NCBI GenBank assembly: GCA_016617855.1
Contig: JAECUM010093662.1
Location: forward strand, 62,001-126,000
Direction of reading: 5' to 3'
DNA length: 64,000 bases
DNA from: Megalonaias nervosa
Taxonomy: Eukaryota > Mollusca > Bivalvia > Unionida > Unionidae
The notes beneath the pieces were generated by a model that was not told where the DNA came from, searched no databases, and saw only the letters and a program-made list of their open reading frames with translations. Each line of letters starts with the position of its first letter. The first letter of the stretch is position 1. The position numbers and the translations under genes are program-made. This document shows, one piece after another, positions 10,580 through 22,974 of this stretch.

Positions 10580-12569
10580 AGATAACAAATGTGAAAACAG
10601 AATAATCATTTCACCTCCCCAAAATGAGACAGAAAAAGATTTGATCACATGAATACCATGTTACTTGTGTTAATACAGTAAAACCTCTCTTGAGGGACCA
10701 CTCCTTTTGCCAACAGACACGTTGCCTCTCATAACATGTTCATGCAGGATGACCAGTTTTTAAGGTCAAGAATTCAACTGTGTTTATATATACCCACAAT
10801 GACTGTACACATCCTTAAATTTTCTATTCATTATTTGTGTTGCATTAATTTCATCTCCAAATAATTTCAAATAGCAATGAAGATATACATCTCTCATTAA
10901 ACATTTACATTTATATTTGAAGAATATGTGTACATGTATGTGTGAATAGAAGAATGAACTAAGGTAATATTTTTTTAAAAAAATATGTTATCCTGTCCAC
11001 AAGTTAACTTCACATATACATACATTTCAGACTCACTTCAAATGTAATGTACAAATTCCAAGCTATGACAATACATCATTTTATGTATGGAATAGCTGTT
11101 TTGATCAGACTGGGAGTTAACATGAAATACATATGTACAATGAATGCAATCAAAGATAGAATTAACCAAAGACAAATTTAACCAATCAAAAACAAAATAA
11201 ATTTAAAGAAAAGGCTAAAGGCTTAATTTGCCAACAACATAAAGAGATTAACTTAATAAACAAAAGGCGTAATCGGCTGCATGATGAGAGCTGATGAGAA
11301 CTTGGTGTGTGGGCTTTAATAATTTTAACATAAAAAACAAACAAATAACACCTTTTTGAACTGCAATCTAATCCTGACAATGATAATCACACATTAAAGA
11401 CAATGAGCTCATTCCCCACAGGCATTACAAATTGACTCCAGGTACAAGTGACATACCTGACCACTCTAGCTGAAGCCCTTTTAAGAAGACATCATTGTGC
11501 AGTTTCTCTCAAAGGACAGAGAAACAATATGAACCTTTGAATTGACTATGAATGTCCTTGATTTTGAAGATGCAATGGTTAATTGCAATATGGATTTATA
11601 TGACTTTGGCATTACAATGGCATTTAATGACATGTCCTTTAGTCTGGTTTACAGTCTGTAGCATATGACCCTTCCAGTATAACCTGTAGATTCTAAAAAA
11701 GCCAGTAGCCAGACTCAACATTTTTTATTTTTGTTTAGAACAAAAACTCCTATGCAGTTGTGGCTATAAAGGTTTAAGTAAAGGTCAGTGCTGTTTACAT
11801 ACTGTATCTCTCTATGATATCATTGTTTCTACCAATATGGCTTAGAACAATTGGCAATTTGCCTGCAGATCCTTCTATGGGGTCATAATACAAAGAATTA
11901 AATAAAGATTTGTGGTGTTCAATGTAGTCATTTATATCATTGTTGAAATGCATATTTTGCCAAGAAATGAAGGGCTGGTTTCATTCTGTAGATGGTAGCT
12001 TCTGACACCGCAAGTATATAATAAAACTGATGATGCATGATGACTGTGGTTGTAAATGGCAGGTGGTCACTCAAGCAGAGGCAGCTCAAAACAAGTTTTT
12101 TATACCTATATGATAATTTTTATGTATGTAACACATGTGATAACACCTTATGACATCACAAATAAATCATAACATCATCAAAGAAAAGGCATAATTACCA
12201 AAGCAAACAAATGTATGTCAAAGTAATGTCACTATATGATTGTGTGGTTTGTTCAAATCAAATCAGAATTTTTCATTTTGTGATAAATAAAATCTTACAT
12301 CTGTGCTAATTTTTAAAGAAAATTTATAAAACTCATTGAATAACTTCCATCTTCTGCTTGCCAACACTCACAAAAATAAACTTTTTACTCATTTCATGAA
12401 TTTCATTTGAAATAAGTGATCTGTAAATATTCTCTCCATACCGATATATTTAAATCATTGAACCACACATGCTATTTTCACTGGTTTTGTGTATATCTTT
12501 GCAACCATAAACAAGGGTCATCTAGTAATGTTATTTCCCCCACTTACTTTCTTATGTATTTTACTTATA
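10580..12569. other. No gene seen
   Basis: A long AT-rich stretch with short open frames only. No domain, tRNA or bounded repeat is recognised. It may be intronic if the zinc-finger gene at 20 kb extends leftwards. Confidence 0.4.
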
Positions 12570-15500
12570 TTTAAAGTACCATATAATCCAGAACATTCAA
12601 TTTCTATAATGCTTATGATAGTACCCTATCATCCAGTACTTTCAATTTGTATTCTATTATATGACAGTACCCTATGTTCCAGCACTCTCAATTTGTGTAC
12701 TACTTATGACAATACCCTATCATCCAGCACTTTCAGACCTTTCAATTTGTATACTACTTATGACAGGACCCCATGGTCAAGCACTCTCAACTTGTAAACT
12801 ACTTAAGACAGTACCCTATCATCCAGCACTTTCAATTTGTATACTACTTATGAAAATACCCTATCATCCAGCACTTTCAATTTGTACACTACTTATGAAA
12901 GTACCTATCATCCAGCATTTTCAATTTGTATCCTACTCATGACAATACTCTATGTTCCAGCACTCTCAATTTTGTATACTACTTATGACAAGGGGCCCCG
13001 AGTGGCCGAGTGGTCTAAAGCACTCTCTGTTATGGATCACTGCCATCTCACCTCTGTCTGCTTGGGTTCGAGTCTAAGATTCGGTGAATGTGGATCTGTG
13101 AGAAAGCTTGCCAGTAGCTTCTCGTGGGTCGGTGGTTCTTTCCGCGGATTACCCGGTTTCTTCCTCCACCATCAATACTGGCCGCCATGTATAGCCTATC
13201 GTGTGCTGAAAAATGGTGTTAAGCCCCACACCAACAACAACAACAAAAACAACTTATGACAATACCCTATCATCCAGCACTTTCAATTTGTATACTACTT
13301 ATGACAATACCCTATCATCCAGCACTTTCAATTTCTGTACTACTTATGACAGTAACCTATCATCCAGCATCTTCAATTTGTATACTATTTATGATAGTAC
13401 CCTATCAGCCAGCATCTTCAATTTGTATACTACTTATGACAGTAACCTATCATCCAGCACTTTCAATTTCTATACTACTTATGACAGTAACCTATCATCC
13501 AGCATCTTCAATTTGTATACTACTTATGACAATACCCTATCATCCAGTACTTTCAATTTGTATACTACTTAAGACAATACCCTATCATCCAGCACTTTCA
13601 ATTTGTATAATGGTTATGACAGTACCCTATCATCCAGCATCTTCAATTTGTATACTAATCATGACAGTAACCTATCATCCAGGGCATCTTCAATTTGTAT
13701 ACTACTTATGACAATACCCTATCATCCAGCACTTTCAATTTGTATACTACTTATGACAATACCCTATCATCCAGCACTTTTAATTTGTATACTACTTATG
13801 ACAGTAACCTATCATCCAGCATCTTCAACTTGTATACTACTTATGACAGTATCCTATCATCCACCACGTTCAGTTTCTGTACTACTTATGACAGTAACCT
13901 ATCATCCAGCATCTTCAATTTGTATACACTTATGACAATATCCTATCTTCCTGCACTTTCAATTTGTATACTACTTATGACAATACCCTATCATCCAGCA
14001 CTTTCAATTTGTATAATACTTATGACAGTACCCTATGATCCAGCATCTTCAATTTGTATACTACTTATGACAATACCCTATCATCCAGTACTTTCAATTT
14101 GTATACTACTTAAGACAATACCCTATCATCCAGCACTTTCAATTTGTATAATGGTTATGACAGTACCCTATCATCCAGCATCTTCAATTTGTATACTAAT
14201 CATGACAGTAACCTATCATCCAGGGCATCTTCAATTTGTATACTACTTATGACAATACCCTATCATCCAGCACTTTCAATTTGTATACTACTTATGACAA
14301 TACCCTATCATCCAGCACTTTTAATTTGTATACTACTTATGACAGTAACCTATCATCCAGCATCTTCAACTTGTATACTACTTATGACAGTATCCTATCA
14401 TCCACCACGTTCAGTTTCTGTACTACTTATGACAGTAACCTATCATCCAGCATCTTCAATTTGTATACACTTATGACAATATCCTATCTTCCTGCACTTT
14501 CAATTTGTATACTACTTATGACAATACCCTATCATCCAGCACTTTCAATTTGTATAATACTTATGACAGTACCCTATGATCCAGCATCTTCAATTTGTAT
14601 ACTAATTATGACAGTAACCTATCATCCAGCATCTTCAATTTTTATACTTCTTATGACAATACCCTATCATCCAGCACTTTCAGTTTGTATACTACTTATG
14701 ACAATACCCTATCATCGAGCACTTTCAATTTGTATACTACTTATGATAATACCCTATCATCCAGCACTTTCAATTTGTGTACTTCTTATGACAATACCCT
14801 ATCATCCAGCACTTTCAATTTCTGTACTATTTATGACAATACCCTATCATCCTGCACTTTCAATTTGTATACTACTTATGACAATACCATATCATCCTGC
14901 ACTTTCAATTTGTATACTACTTATGACAATACCCTATCATTCAGCACTTTCAATTTGTATACTACTTATGACAGTACCCTATCATCCAGCACTTTCAATT
15001 TGTATAGTACTTATGACAGTGCCCTATCATCCAGCACTTTCAATTTGTATACTACTTATGACAGTAACCTATCATTCAGAATCTTCAATTTGTATACTAC
15101 TTATGACAATACCCTATGTTCCAGCATTCTCAATTTGTATACTACTTATGACAATACCCTATCATCCAGCACTTTCAATTGTATACTACTTTTAACAGTA
15201 TCCAATATTCCAGCACTCTCAATCTGTGTACTACTTATGACAATACCCTATCATCCAGCACTTTCAATTTGTATACTACTTATGACAATACCCTATCTTC
15301 CTGCACTTTCAATTTGTGTACTACTTATGACAATACCTTATCATCCAGCACTTTCAATTTGTATACTATTTATGACAGTACCCTATCATCCAGCACCTTC
15401 AATTTGTATAATGGTTATGACAGTACCCTATCATCCAGCACTTTCAATTTGTATACTACTTATGACAATACCCTATCTTCCTGCACTTTCAATTTGTGTA

Positions 15501-16210
15501 CTACTTATGACAATACCTTATCATCCAGCACTTTCAATTTGTATACTATTTATGACAGTACCCTATCATCCAGCACCTTCAATTTGTATAATGGTTATGA
15601 CAGTACCCTATCATCCAGCACTTTCAATTTGTATACTACTTATGACAATACCCTATCTTCCTGCACTTTCAATTTGTGTACTACTTATGACAATACCTTA
15701 TCATCCAGCACTTTCAATTTGTATACTATTTATGACAGTACCCTATCATCCAGCACCTTCAATTTGTATAATGGTTATGACAGTACCCTATCATCCAGCA
15801 CTTTCAATTTGTATACTACTTATGACAATACCCTATCATCCAACACTTTCAATTTTGTATACTACTTATGACAGTAACCTATCATCCAGCACTTTCAATT
15901 TGTATACTACTGATGACAATACCCTATCATCCAGCACTTTCAATTTGTATACTACTTATGACAGTACCCTATCATCCAGCATCTTCAATTTGTATACTAC
16001 TTATGACACTACGATATGTTCCAGCACTCTCAATTTGTATACTACTATGACAATACCCTATCATCCAGCACTTTCAATTTGTGTACTACTTCAGACAGTA
16101 CCTTATCATCCAGCACTTTCAATTTGTGTATTACTTATGAGAATACTATACGGTCCAGCACTCTCAATTTATTTACTATACGGTCCAGCACTCTCAATTT
16201 ATTTACTAGT
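12570..16210. repeat. 45-bp minisatellite, about 75 units
   Basis: The unit is TACTACTTATGACAATACCC followed by TATCATCCAGCACTTTCAAT and TTGTA. Variants such as CATCTTC for CACTTTC and AGTAACC for AATACCC occur in patterns. The period equals 15 codons and two forward frames lack stops, giving overlapping open frames up to 583 codons. Higher-order structure is present: an apparently identical 541-bp block (13501-14041 and 14042-14582) and three 180-bp blocks (about 15287-15826). A family 1 SINE interrupts it at 12992. Confidence 0.96.
12992..13251 (+). mobile_element. tRNA-derived SINE, family 1, inserted in the 45-bp array
   Basis: Full-length copy. It has an A-box-like TGGCCGAGTGG and a B-box-like GGTTCGAGTC. 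A conserved body includes CTTGCCAGTAGCTTCTCGTG, followed by GTGCTGAAAAATGGTGTTAA and an (ACA)n tail. An 11-bp target-site duplication ACTTATGACAA flanks it (12981-12991 and 13252-13262) and is itself part of a 45-bp unit, so the SINE landed after the array formed. Confidence 0.95.
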
Positions 16211-16519
16211 TATGGTATATTTTGTTTCCATGGTAACATATAAGTATTTTATGAAGAAATTTCCAAGTACCACAAGGCACCTCTACAGAACTTGCTTGAC
16301 ATTTACGCCAAGCTTGGTTGAAATAAATTCAATAGTTCAAAAATAATATGCTCCATAGATGAAAATATTTCTCAAAAGACTGACTACATAATGATTTGTT
16401 AAATATTTCATATTCACACATTACTGAGGGAAGTAATCATAAGTTTTGTTCCAGAACTGAAAGTATAACTTTAGATTGATGATTAACAGATAAATTGAAA
16501 AAATGTTAAAATAATATTG

Positions 16520-18010
16520 AAATAAAAAAATTGTGAATAGCAAATGGTACATCTGTATTGCTAGTTTAATGTGTGTCCCAAATTTCACAGAGAAATCTTA
16601 AATGGTTTTGGAGCTTTTGTCCTGAATAGAGAAGAGTGGATAATGGATAGAGGATGGACAAACAAACAGACAAAAACATGACCAAACTTTCACTGGGATT
16701 CAAAGATATAAAATGAAATGTTTTGAGTCATCTTTCAGAAATTAAGGTGTGTATTATGGATAGATGGAAGAACTGTGAATTGTAAAACTGTGACACTGCT
16801 AGTCCAAGTAGTTTACTAAATTTCAAAGAGATATTTCAAATGGTTTTTGGAGTTTGCCTTATATGCTAAAGTATGGATAATGGAATGAGAGACAAATTGA
16901 TAAAAACATTAAAAATATTGAAACTGATGAACTGTGAATAGCAAAAGGTTCATCTACACCACTAGTCTAATATGTGTGCCTCATCTACACCACTAGTCTA
17001 ATATGCGTGCCTCATCTACACCACTAGTCTAATATGTGTGCCTCATCTACACCACTAGTCTAATATGTGTACCGCATGTACACCACTAGTCTAATATGCA
17101 TGCCTCATCTACACCACTAGTCTAATATGTGTACTGCATGTACACCACTAGTCTAATATGCGTGCCTCATCTACACCACTAGTCTAATATGTGTGCCTCA
17201 TCTACACCACTAGTCTAATATGTGTACCGCATGTACACCACTAGTCTAATATGCATGCCTCATCTACACCACTAGTCTAATATGTGTACTGCATGTACAC
17301 CACTAGTCTAATATGCGTGCCTCATCTACACCACTAGTCTAATATGTGTGCCTCATCTACACCACTAGTCTAATATGTGTACCGCATGTACACCACTAGT
17401 CTAATATGTGTACCACATGTACACCACTAGTCTAGTATGTGTGCCACATCTACACCACAAGTCTAATATTTATGCCAAGAGAGATTTCTGAAAAGGTTTT
17501 GGACTTTTGCCATAGAAATAAAAGTGTGAATGATGCTTAGATGTATATATATGGACAGACAGACTGACAGACAATTACACTAAAATAATGAAACTACAGA
17601 ATTGTGAACAGAAAAAGACACACCTGCACAGCTAACTTTAAGAAGTGTACCAGAGCTAACAGATATTTTGAACAGTGTTTTGAGATTTATGCATAGGAAA
17701 TGAAGGTGTGCATGACTGATGGATGGATGAACAAACAAATAAAATATTAAACAGTATTGAAACTAAAAAAATCATGAACAGCAAAAGATGCATCTTGATC
17801 AATAGTTTAATATATTTGACAAGTTTGGCAAAGATATCTTAAATGGTTTTGCACTGGAGATGACAGTGTGTGCAATGGATGGATGATGATTGGATGGGTG
17901 GACAGCAAAATGGACAAAATAAACATATACTGAAACTGCAGAATCATGAATAGCAAAAAGAACATCTAGACCATTTAAGTCCAATATGGGTACTAAGCTA
18001 GAGATACTTT
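16520..18010. repeat. Tandem 170-200-bp repeats with GACAGACA motifs
   Basis: About six diverged copies of a unit that runs GTGAATAGCAAA, CATCT, CTAGT, TAATATGTGT, TTTCA, AGAGATAT, AAATGGTTTTGGA, GTGTGGATAATGGAT and GACAGACAAA. Copies begin near 16540, 16780, 16935, 17600, 17775 and 17950. The third copy holds an expanded 31-bp minisatellite. Confidence 0.7.
16949..17470. repeat. 31-bp minisatellite, about 17 units, with 155-bp higher-order period
   Basis: Units of TCATCTACACCACTAGTCTA plus ATATGTGTGCC. The variant ACCGCATGTA occurs at 17071, 17226 and 17381, exactly 155 bp (five units) apart, showing block amplification. It is an expansion of a segment that occurs once in each neighbouring 170-200-bp repeat. 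Confidence 0.95.
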
Positions 18011-18089
18011 GAATGGTTTGAGAGTTATACTCTGGAAAAGAAAACATTTATGGATAGGCAGATGGATATGGCCAGATAGATGAATATAT

Positions 18090-18240
18090 CCAGACGGATA
18101 TTGGCAGACAGATGGACATGTCCAGACAGAAGGATATTGGCAGACAGTTGATACTGGCAGACAGATGGACATGTCCAGACAGAAGGATATTGGCAGACAG
18201 TTGATACTGGCAGACAGATGGATATGGCCAGACAGATGGA
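18090..18240. repeat. 53-bp tandem repeat, about 2.5 units
   Basis: GGCAGACAGATGGACATGTC and AGAAGGATATTGGCAGACAG recur in order. This continues the GACAGA-rich end of the preceding repeat family. Confidence 0.85.
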
Positions 18241-18249
18241 TATGAACAG

Positions 18250-20226
18250 ACCAACATAGCTGTAGCTCTTTCCTTTTGTATCATATGCTGGTCGGTGGGT
18301 GGGATGATAAAAAGTGTAATAAACAAATGGTGAAGAATAGCACAATAACCTTTAACCATGACATCTGTCTGATATTTAAACCAGAAATGTGCTCATAGAA
18401 TACAAATGCTCCACCAACATGCCTGAGATTTTATGAAATGCAAAACTTAACCAGACTGATGGATAGTCAGACAAATGTAAAAACAGACAAGAGTTATAGT
18501 ATAAGCACCTCTATGTACCAAAAATACAGTAAATATCCACAGAATTAACTTTTTACTGAGATGTAGTCATGTACAGTAAGAAATCATCTTGGAAAACATC
18601 TAAGATCAGACTTACTGAATTCTTCATGTGCATTACTACTATGTTTGGCATTTTTAAACATGCATGTATAAAACTTAAATAGTAATTTCTCTACAGATTT
18701 AATGGTGAAAATAAATGAAAAATGGTGTCCACTGAACTCTGCTGGCATGGTGACATATCTAGAATAATTGGGAATGGGGTATATGAACATATTTGTGAAA
18801 ATAAAGTGACCAACTGGGTACAAAATTTTAAAAGTAAATTGCTAAAACTATCAACTCCTGGGAATAATTTTATAAAATTCTGTGGATTATGTTTCCAACT
18901 CATTCTTTGATAATGGTATTATTTAAAACTCAGACAACAAAAATGTCTGAAACAAAGTCTGTTCAGAACATTTAATAACTAATCAAATGGGTCCAGGGTC
19001 TTGCTTGAAAGTAAAAGTAAAATAGCATTATTCAAATGATAAAGATGTTTGATATTTTGTATCAATTTTCCACAATAATAATCCTGCATGCCTATTCAAC
19101 CTAACTGACAGAATAAGGATTCCATATGGCCAATCTTTAATGTAACTTATTTATGGCACTAACAACAAGGACAAAAATTATTGACAATTACTCCATAATG
19201 TGCAAGAAATTCCATGTTGCTAATGAGTATCGGACAGATTTAAGTAACATTGACAGCTTTAATTAACAGCTTTAAATAGTATTGACAGTTAAGGAACACT
19301 GAAGTAGTACTGACAGTTAAGTAACACTGACAGCTTTAAGTAACACTGACAGTTAAGTAACACTGGCAGTTAAATAGATAAGAAATAAGATACAGTCTTT
19401 CAAGCAACCCTTTGCATAAAAGTATGGATAAAGTAGGGCTACTTTTTAAGAAAAAGAATTGGGGAACTGGAGAAATATTTGATATAGAAATATTGTATGA
19501 AATTTATGTAAATTACTGAAAAATGAGAACGTTTGTTGACCTATGTTTGTAAACTTGAACAAAACCATGCTGTTACATACAACCTGTCTCTTGAATTTTG
19601 GTTGCCTAGCTATCTTCCTGCACATCCAGCTCCACATCATAGAGACCATATCTGAATGTGCTTAACTATGGCAGCTGTTTATGCAGTATGTAATCAATTT
19701 TCAACATAAAATTGGAAAAGTAGGGATATTAGAGCCATTTTTTTGGCGGGGGGGAAGTAAGGAAAAGTAAGGAGTTTGACAAAAAGTAGGAAAAATTAGG
19801 ACTGCTGGAAAGACTGTTGATAAAGACAGACAAACAGACATACAGATGGATTATGAGATGGACATCCATGTCTGTGTGTCTCATGATGCTGCTGAAGTGG
19901 GAAGATACTAATCTCATAACTACTAATGGTAACATACAGACAGACAGACAGGAATAAAAAAAATTACATGACGTTGGTAAGACAGAAATTGTTTAAATTA
20001 ATTGACTGACCTGCAGACAGATGGACAGAAAGACCTAACTATAGGGGTACCCATCTGTATTCTAATGTGTTGCAGATGATGAGACTGCTGTCAATGTTAA
20101 AGATACCAAATTCCACACATATGCACCTACTATCTGCAATAAGGGTATGACAAAACATAATTTTAGTAAAGAAGACAATCTCACAGACACACATAGAGAC
20201 AGACAGGCAGAATAAAACAATCTTAC
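18250..20226. other. No exon recognised; short GACAG-rich repeats
   Basis: Sequence downstream of the zinc-finger exon on its strand. It contains short degenerate repeats (TTAAGTAACACTGACAG, 19250-19375) and GACAGACAGA words (19820-20040). No further zinc-finger exon is visible, so the rest of that gene must lie beyond a long intron or outside the window. Confidence 0.5.
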
Positions 20227-20295
20227 CTGTATATATTCTATGATGCCACTGAAGATGGGATGGAGACAGAGACAAACAGAATGAAAGACTCTTAC
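20227..20295 (-). other. 69-bp in-frame duplication of the zinc-finger exon end and donor
   Basis: Just past the exon's donor, the last 33 coding bases and the following intron bases are repeated. CATCTTCAG, CATCATAGAATA and a second GTAAGA donor (exon side ending at 20227) are seen. The frame stays open across the 69 bases. Using the second donor would add 23 residues ending in HLQWHHRIYTG, in which the last zinc-binding histidine has become tyrosine. Confidence 0.75.
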
Positions 20296-20762
20296 CGGTA
20301 TGTATTCTATGATGTTGCTGAAGATGGGACAGTTGTTTAAAGGCTCTCTCACAGTAATGGCATCGATATTTCCTAACATTTGAATGGACCAGGCTATGCT
20401 GATTCAGCTGCTGTCGAGATCGAAAGCCCTTGTAGCAGTGTGGACAAACATGTCTCCGATCTTTGTCTATAATCACTTGTTCCCCTGGAGGCAATCCTTG
20501 CTGTTTGGGTGAGCCATTTATCTTCATTTGTGGTTTCAACCCTTCCCCATACCCTTCATTTAGGTTCACATTCGGTCTTGTTGGCACCGATTTATTTTGT
20601 TGCCATGGTGATGATGTTGGTTTGATGTGGGGTGGTGGTGATGGCTTCTGGTGTGGTGGAAGATAATGGTGCCCTGGGGGTGGTGGAGGTGGTGGGGGTG
20701 GGGGTGGAGGGGGTGGAGGTGGAGGCTGTTGTTGCATCTGGTCAGCTTCACCCATCCTATCT
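20296..20762 (-). CDS. Exon of a C2H2 zinc-finger protein with polyproline tract (partial gene)
   Basis: An internal or first coding exon. On the minus strand it follows a good acceptor (pyrimidine-rich, ending TCTTCTAACAG) and ends at a GTAAGAG donor. It encodes an MGEADQMQQQ start, about 17 prolines in a row, a Gly/Pro/His/Ser/Gln-rich linker, then two C2H2 fingers. Finger 1 is HVCPHCYKGF with Cys-x2-Cys-x12-His-x3-His. Finger 2 has the helix FKQLSHLQQHHRIH. The exon stops right after the HTG of the linker, so more fingers probably follow. Such proteins bind DNA in the nucleus. The second helix resembles the ZNF362/ZNF384/rotund group, which is inference from memory. Whether the ATG at 20752-20754 is the true start or an upstream exon exists cannot be told. 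The open frame continues 37 codons upstream of the acceptor, which I treat as intron. Confidence 0.88.
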
Positions 20763-22770
20763 CTGTTAGAAGACAGTAACCAGTAAGTCAGGAAAAACTT
20801 GAAATTTTCATACCAAGGGTCCACCCCAACCCCTGGTGGTGGTCTATACATTCTATCAGAAAACTCAACCAAGTCTCGAGAAAAATTGTTAAAACTGTGT
20901 AATCGATCCAGCCTGACGTGTTAAAAGAAAACAAATAAAATTTTCATGGAACAATTATTTTCACTTGAAAAATTCTTCATGCAGCTGAGCAGTTCCAGTA
21001 AAAATTAAAATAACTTCTAGGTAAACTGCAGACGTAGATAATGTACATCCGGGTAATCAATATGCATGTCGTCTGCATGTTTCCTAGCTTTTCTCATTTT
21101 TTAATTCCAAGATATCCCTTACTCCTCTAGAGCCTCATATGGAAAGTCCAGACTCCCAAAATGTCACTCCAATGGCCCCATGTCAACTCCAGAACAAAAT
21201 TAGGAATTATTAGCTAGTGATCTTTTCAGCCCCATATGCACCACCAGACCATCAATGAATCACCTATTACAGTTATGCACACCTCTCACTGTAAAGGTAG
21301 ATGTAAGCTATGTACAGATCACTATCAGTTCCTTAATACTTCTCACTGAAGGGTTATCATACCTGTAAAACTGTCCAAACCTAATGTCAAGTTGAATAAA
21401 TGTGGTAACCTCATTAGCACATGGAGTCTGTGTAATAAATATACAACACAGTTCTTTTCTTTCTTTCCTGATCTTGAAACAGCAGACGAAATTAATAGTA
21501 AAACTAAGATGTTTGTCTGTACATGCAATTGCAACCAGTCTACACTGCTTATTCTGACAGACTGTGAACCTATAGCTGATCTCAAAATAGATCCAGTTGG
21601 CTTGTTTAAAAAAATCCCAGACAAGAAAAATGCCAAACATGAATTGAAAACAGCCAGTTGTGATAAAAGTGAAAAAAAAGAGCCTTGGGTTATATAATTT
21701 CCTGTGGTATATTTCTGCACTTTGCTCTAATAAAACATTCAGCACTGCAGCTTTATACACTAGGTATTTTCAATGTGTATAACTGGAATTTAAAAAAATT
21801 ACACATGCATAAAAAACTATGACATCACCATCTAGCCAAGCAATACAACATAGCCAACTGAATTCACAGACAGGCACTCTCATTTTACTTTTTTTTTACA
21901 TTATAAAACAATCTATAAAACCATAGCTGCATAACATGAAATGCAGGTTGTTTTTTTTCAAATTAAAATCATTAGTTGGAGCCAGTTGTAGCAGACGACA
22001 CCCATAAAAAAGTGGGCTTTTGAATGACTTGGAGCTACTGTGCAAAAAAGAAGCCTGAATACTGCTTTGTATCTGAATAAGAGCTTGGCAAATTGCCCCA
22101 GGCCATTTTTTTTATTTTTACACAATGATTTTTAAGACTTTTTTCCCCTCTCAACCATGTCACATGACAGTGTTTTCTTGCAGTTATAAAATGAACCTGC
22201 AGTATGACAGGCTTTATGACTTGGATCTCTGCCATATTTCATTTCTGCGGCAGTTATTACATCTGCTGCAGACGGTTTTTCTTTTTTTTCTTTTTTCAAA
22301 TTTGCATCTGCATGAAAAATAAATGAGGCCTATTTTTTGCTATGGTTTCTTGCCACTGCGCAGTAGATATTTTTTCCATTTATAAAGCTAACATGAGTAT
22401 ATCACAGCTTGTGCAGGCCTGTGCAACAAATGCAGTACTGGCAGATTTTTATTGGATGAATAAATGTACATGTAGGTAATAATATGTAAAAATGGAAAGA
22501 AGGGGAATGAAAGCAGATGTAATGCATGCATGCATATAAAGCAGGAAACTATTTAAGAAATCTTCTTGACATTTGGCAGTGAGTTAAATTTTAGTGGGAT
22601 GTAGATATTCAGAAGAGACTACAAATATACTTCATGACTAACTTGATATTATTCCTACAGTAAGTTAATAATGAAGAAAAAACAGGCATACATTTATTCT
22701 ATATTTCTGAGACCAATTATTGATAATCAAAAATATTGTTTTCATATTTAAGAAATATAAATAAAAGTGA
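20763..22770. other. Probable intron or upstream flank; no exon recognised
   Basis: Upstream of the zinc-finger exon on its strand. Overlapping open frames at 21308-21760 exist on both strands but show no recognisable domain. No upstream exon could be identified. Confidence 0.4.
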
Positions 22771-22781
22771 ACATTCAATTA

Positions 22782-22813
22782 ATGATGATGAAGATGATGA
22801 TGATGATGATGAT
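22782..22813. repeat. (GAT)n microsatellite
   Basis: About ten GAT/GAA triplets in a row. Confidence 0.9.
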
Positions 22814-22974
22814 TTAAACTTTGTATAATGTACAAAATTAGTCTTCCTTCCTTTTAAATTTCACATCATTTAAAATTTTTTACAAATTTCACTGCTTACC
22901 TCTCCACCATCTACTCATTGTAAAAAATGTAATATTATACAATTATTGATCTCAGTTTTGTTGAATATAATATA

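Noticed and set aside
12992..13075. Functional tRNA gene
   Set aside because: A-box and B-box-like words are present, but the acceptor stem does not pair and a conserved SINE body follows, with target duplications.
14595..16346. 583-codon open frame and its overlapping companions in 12489-16346
   Set aside because: The 45-bp unit is 15 codons with no stop in two forward frames, so both stay open at once. Two overlapping frames, repeat-wide coherence and no start or splice context argue for a minisatellite, not a protein.
16949..17470. CRISPR-like spaced repeats
   Set aside because: The units abut without unique spacers, and the genome is clearly eukaryotic.
20763..20872. First 37 codons of the zinc-finger open frame as part of the protein
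   Set aside because: A pyrimidine-rich acceptor ending TCTTCTAACAG lies at 20763, and the sequence upstream reads like intron. The exon is taken to start at 20762.
21308..21760. Overlapping 150-, 125- and 101-codon frames on both strands
   Set aside because: Three mutually overlapping frames, no recognisable domain and no clear splice sites. Most likely a chance stop-poor stretch.
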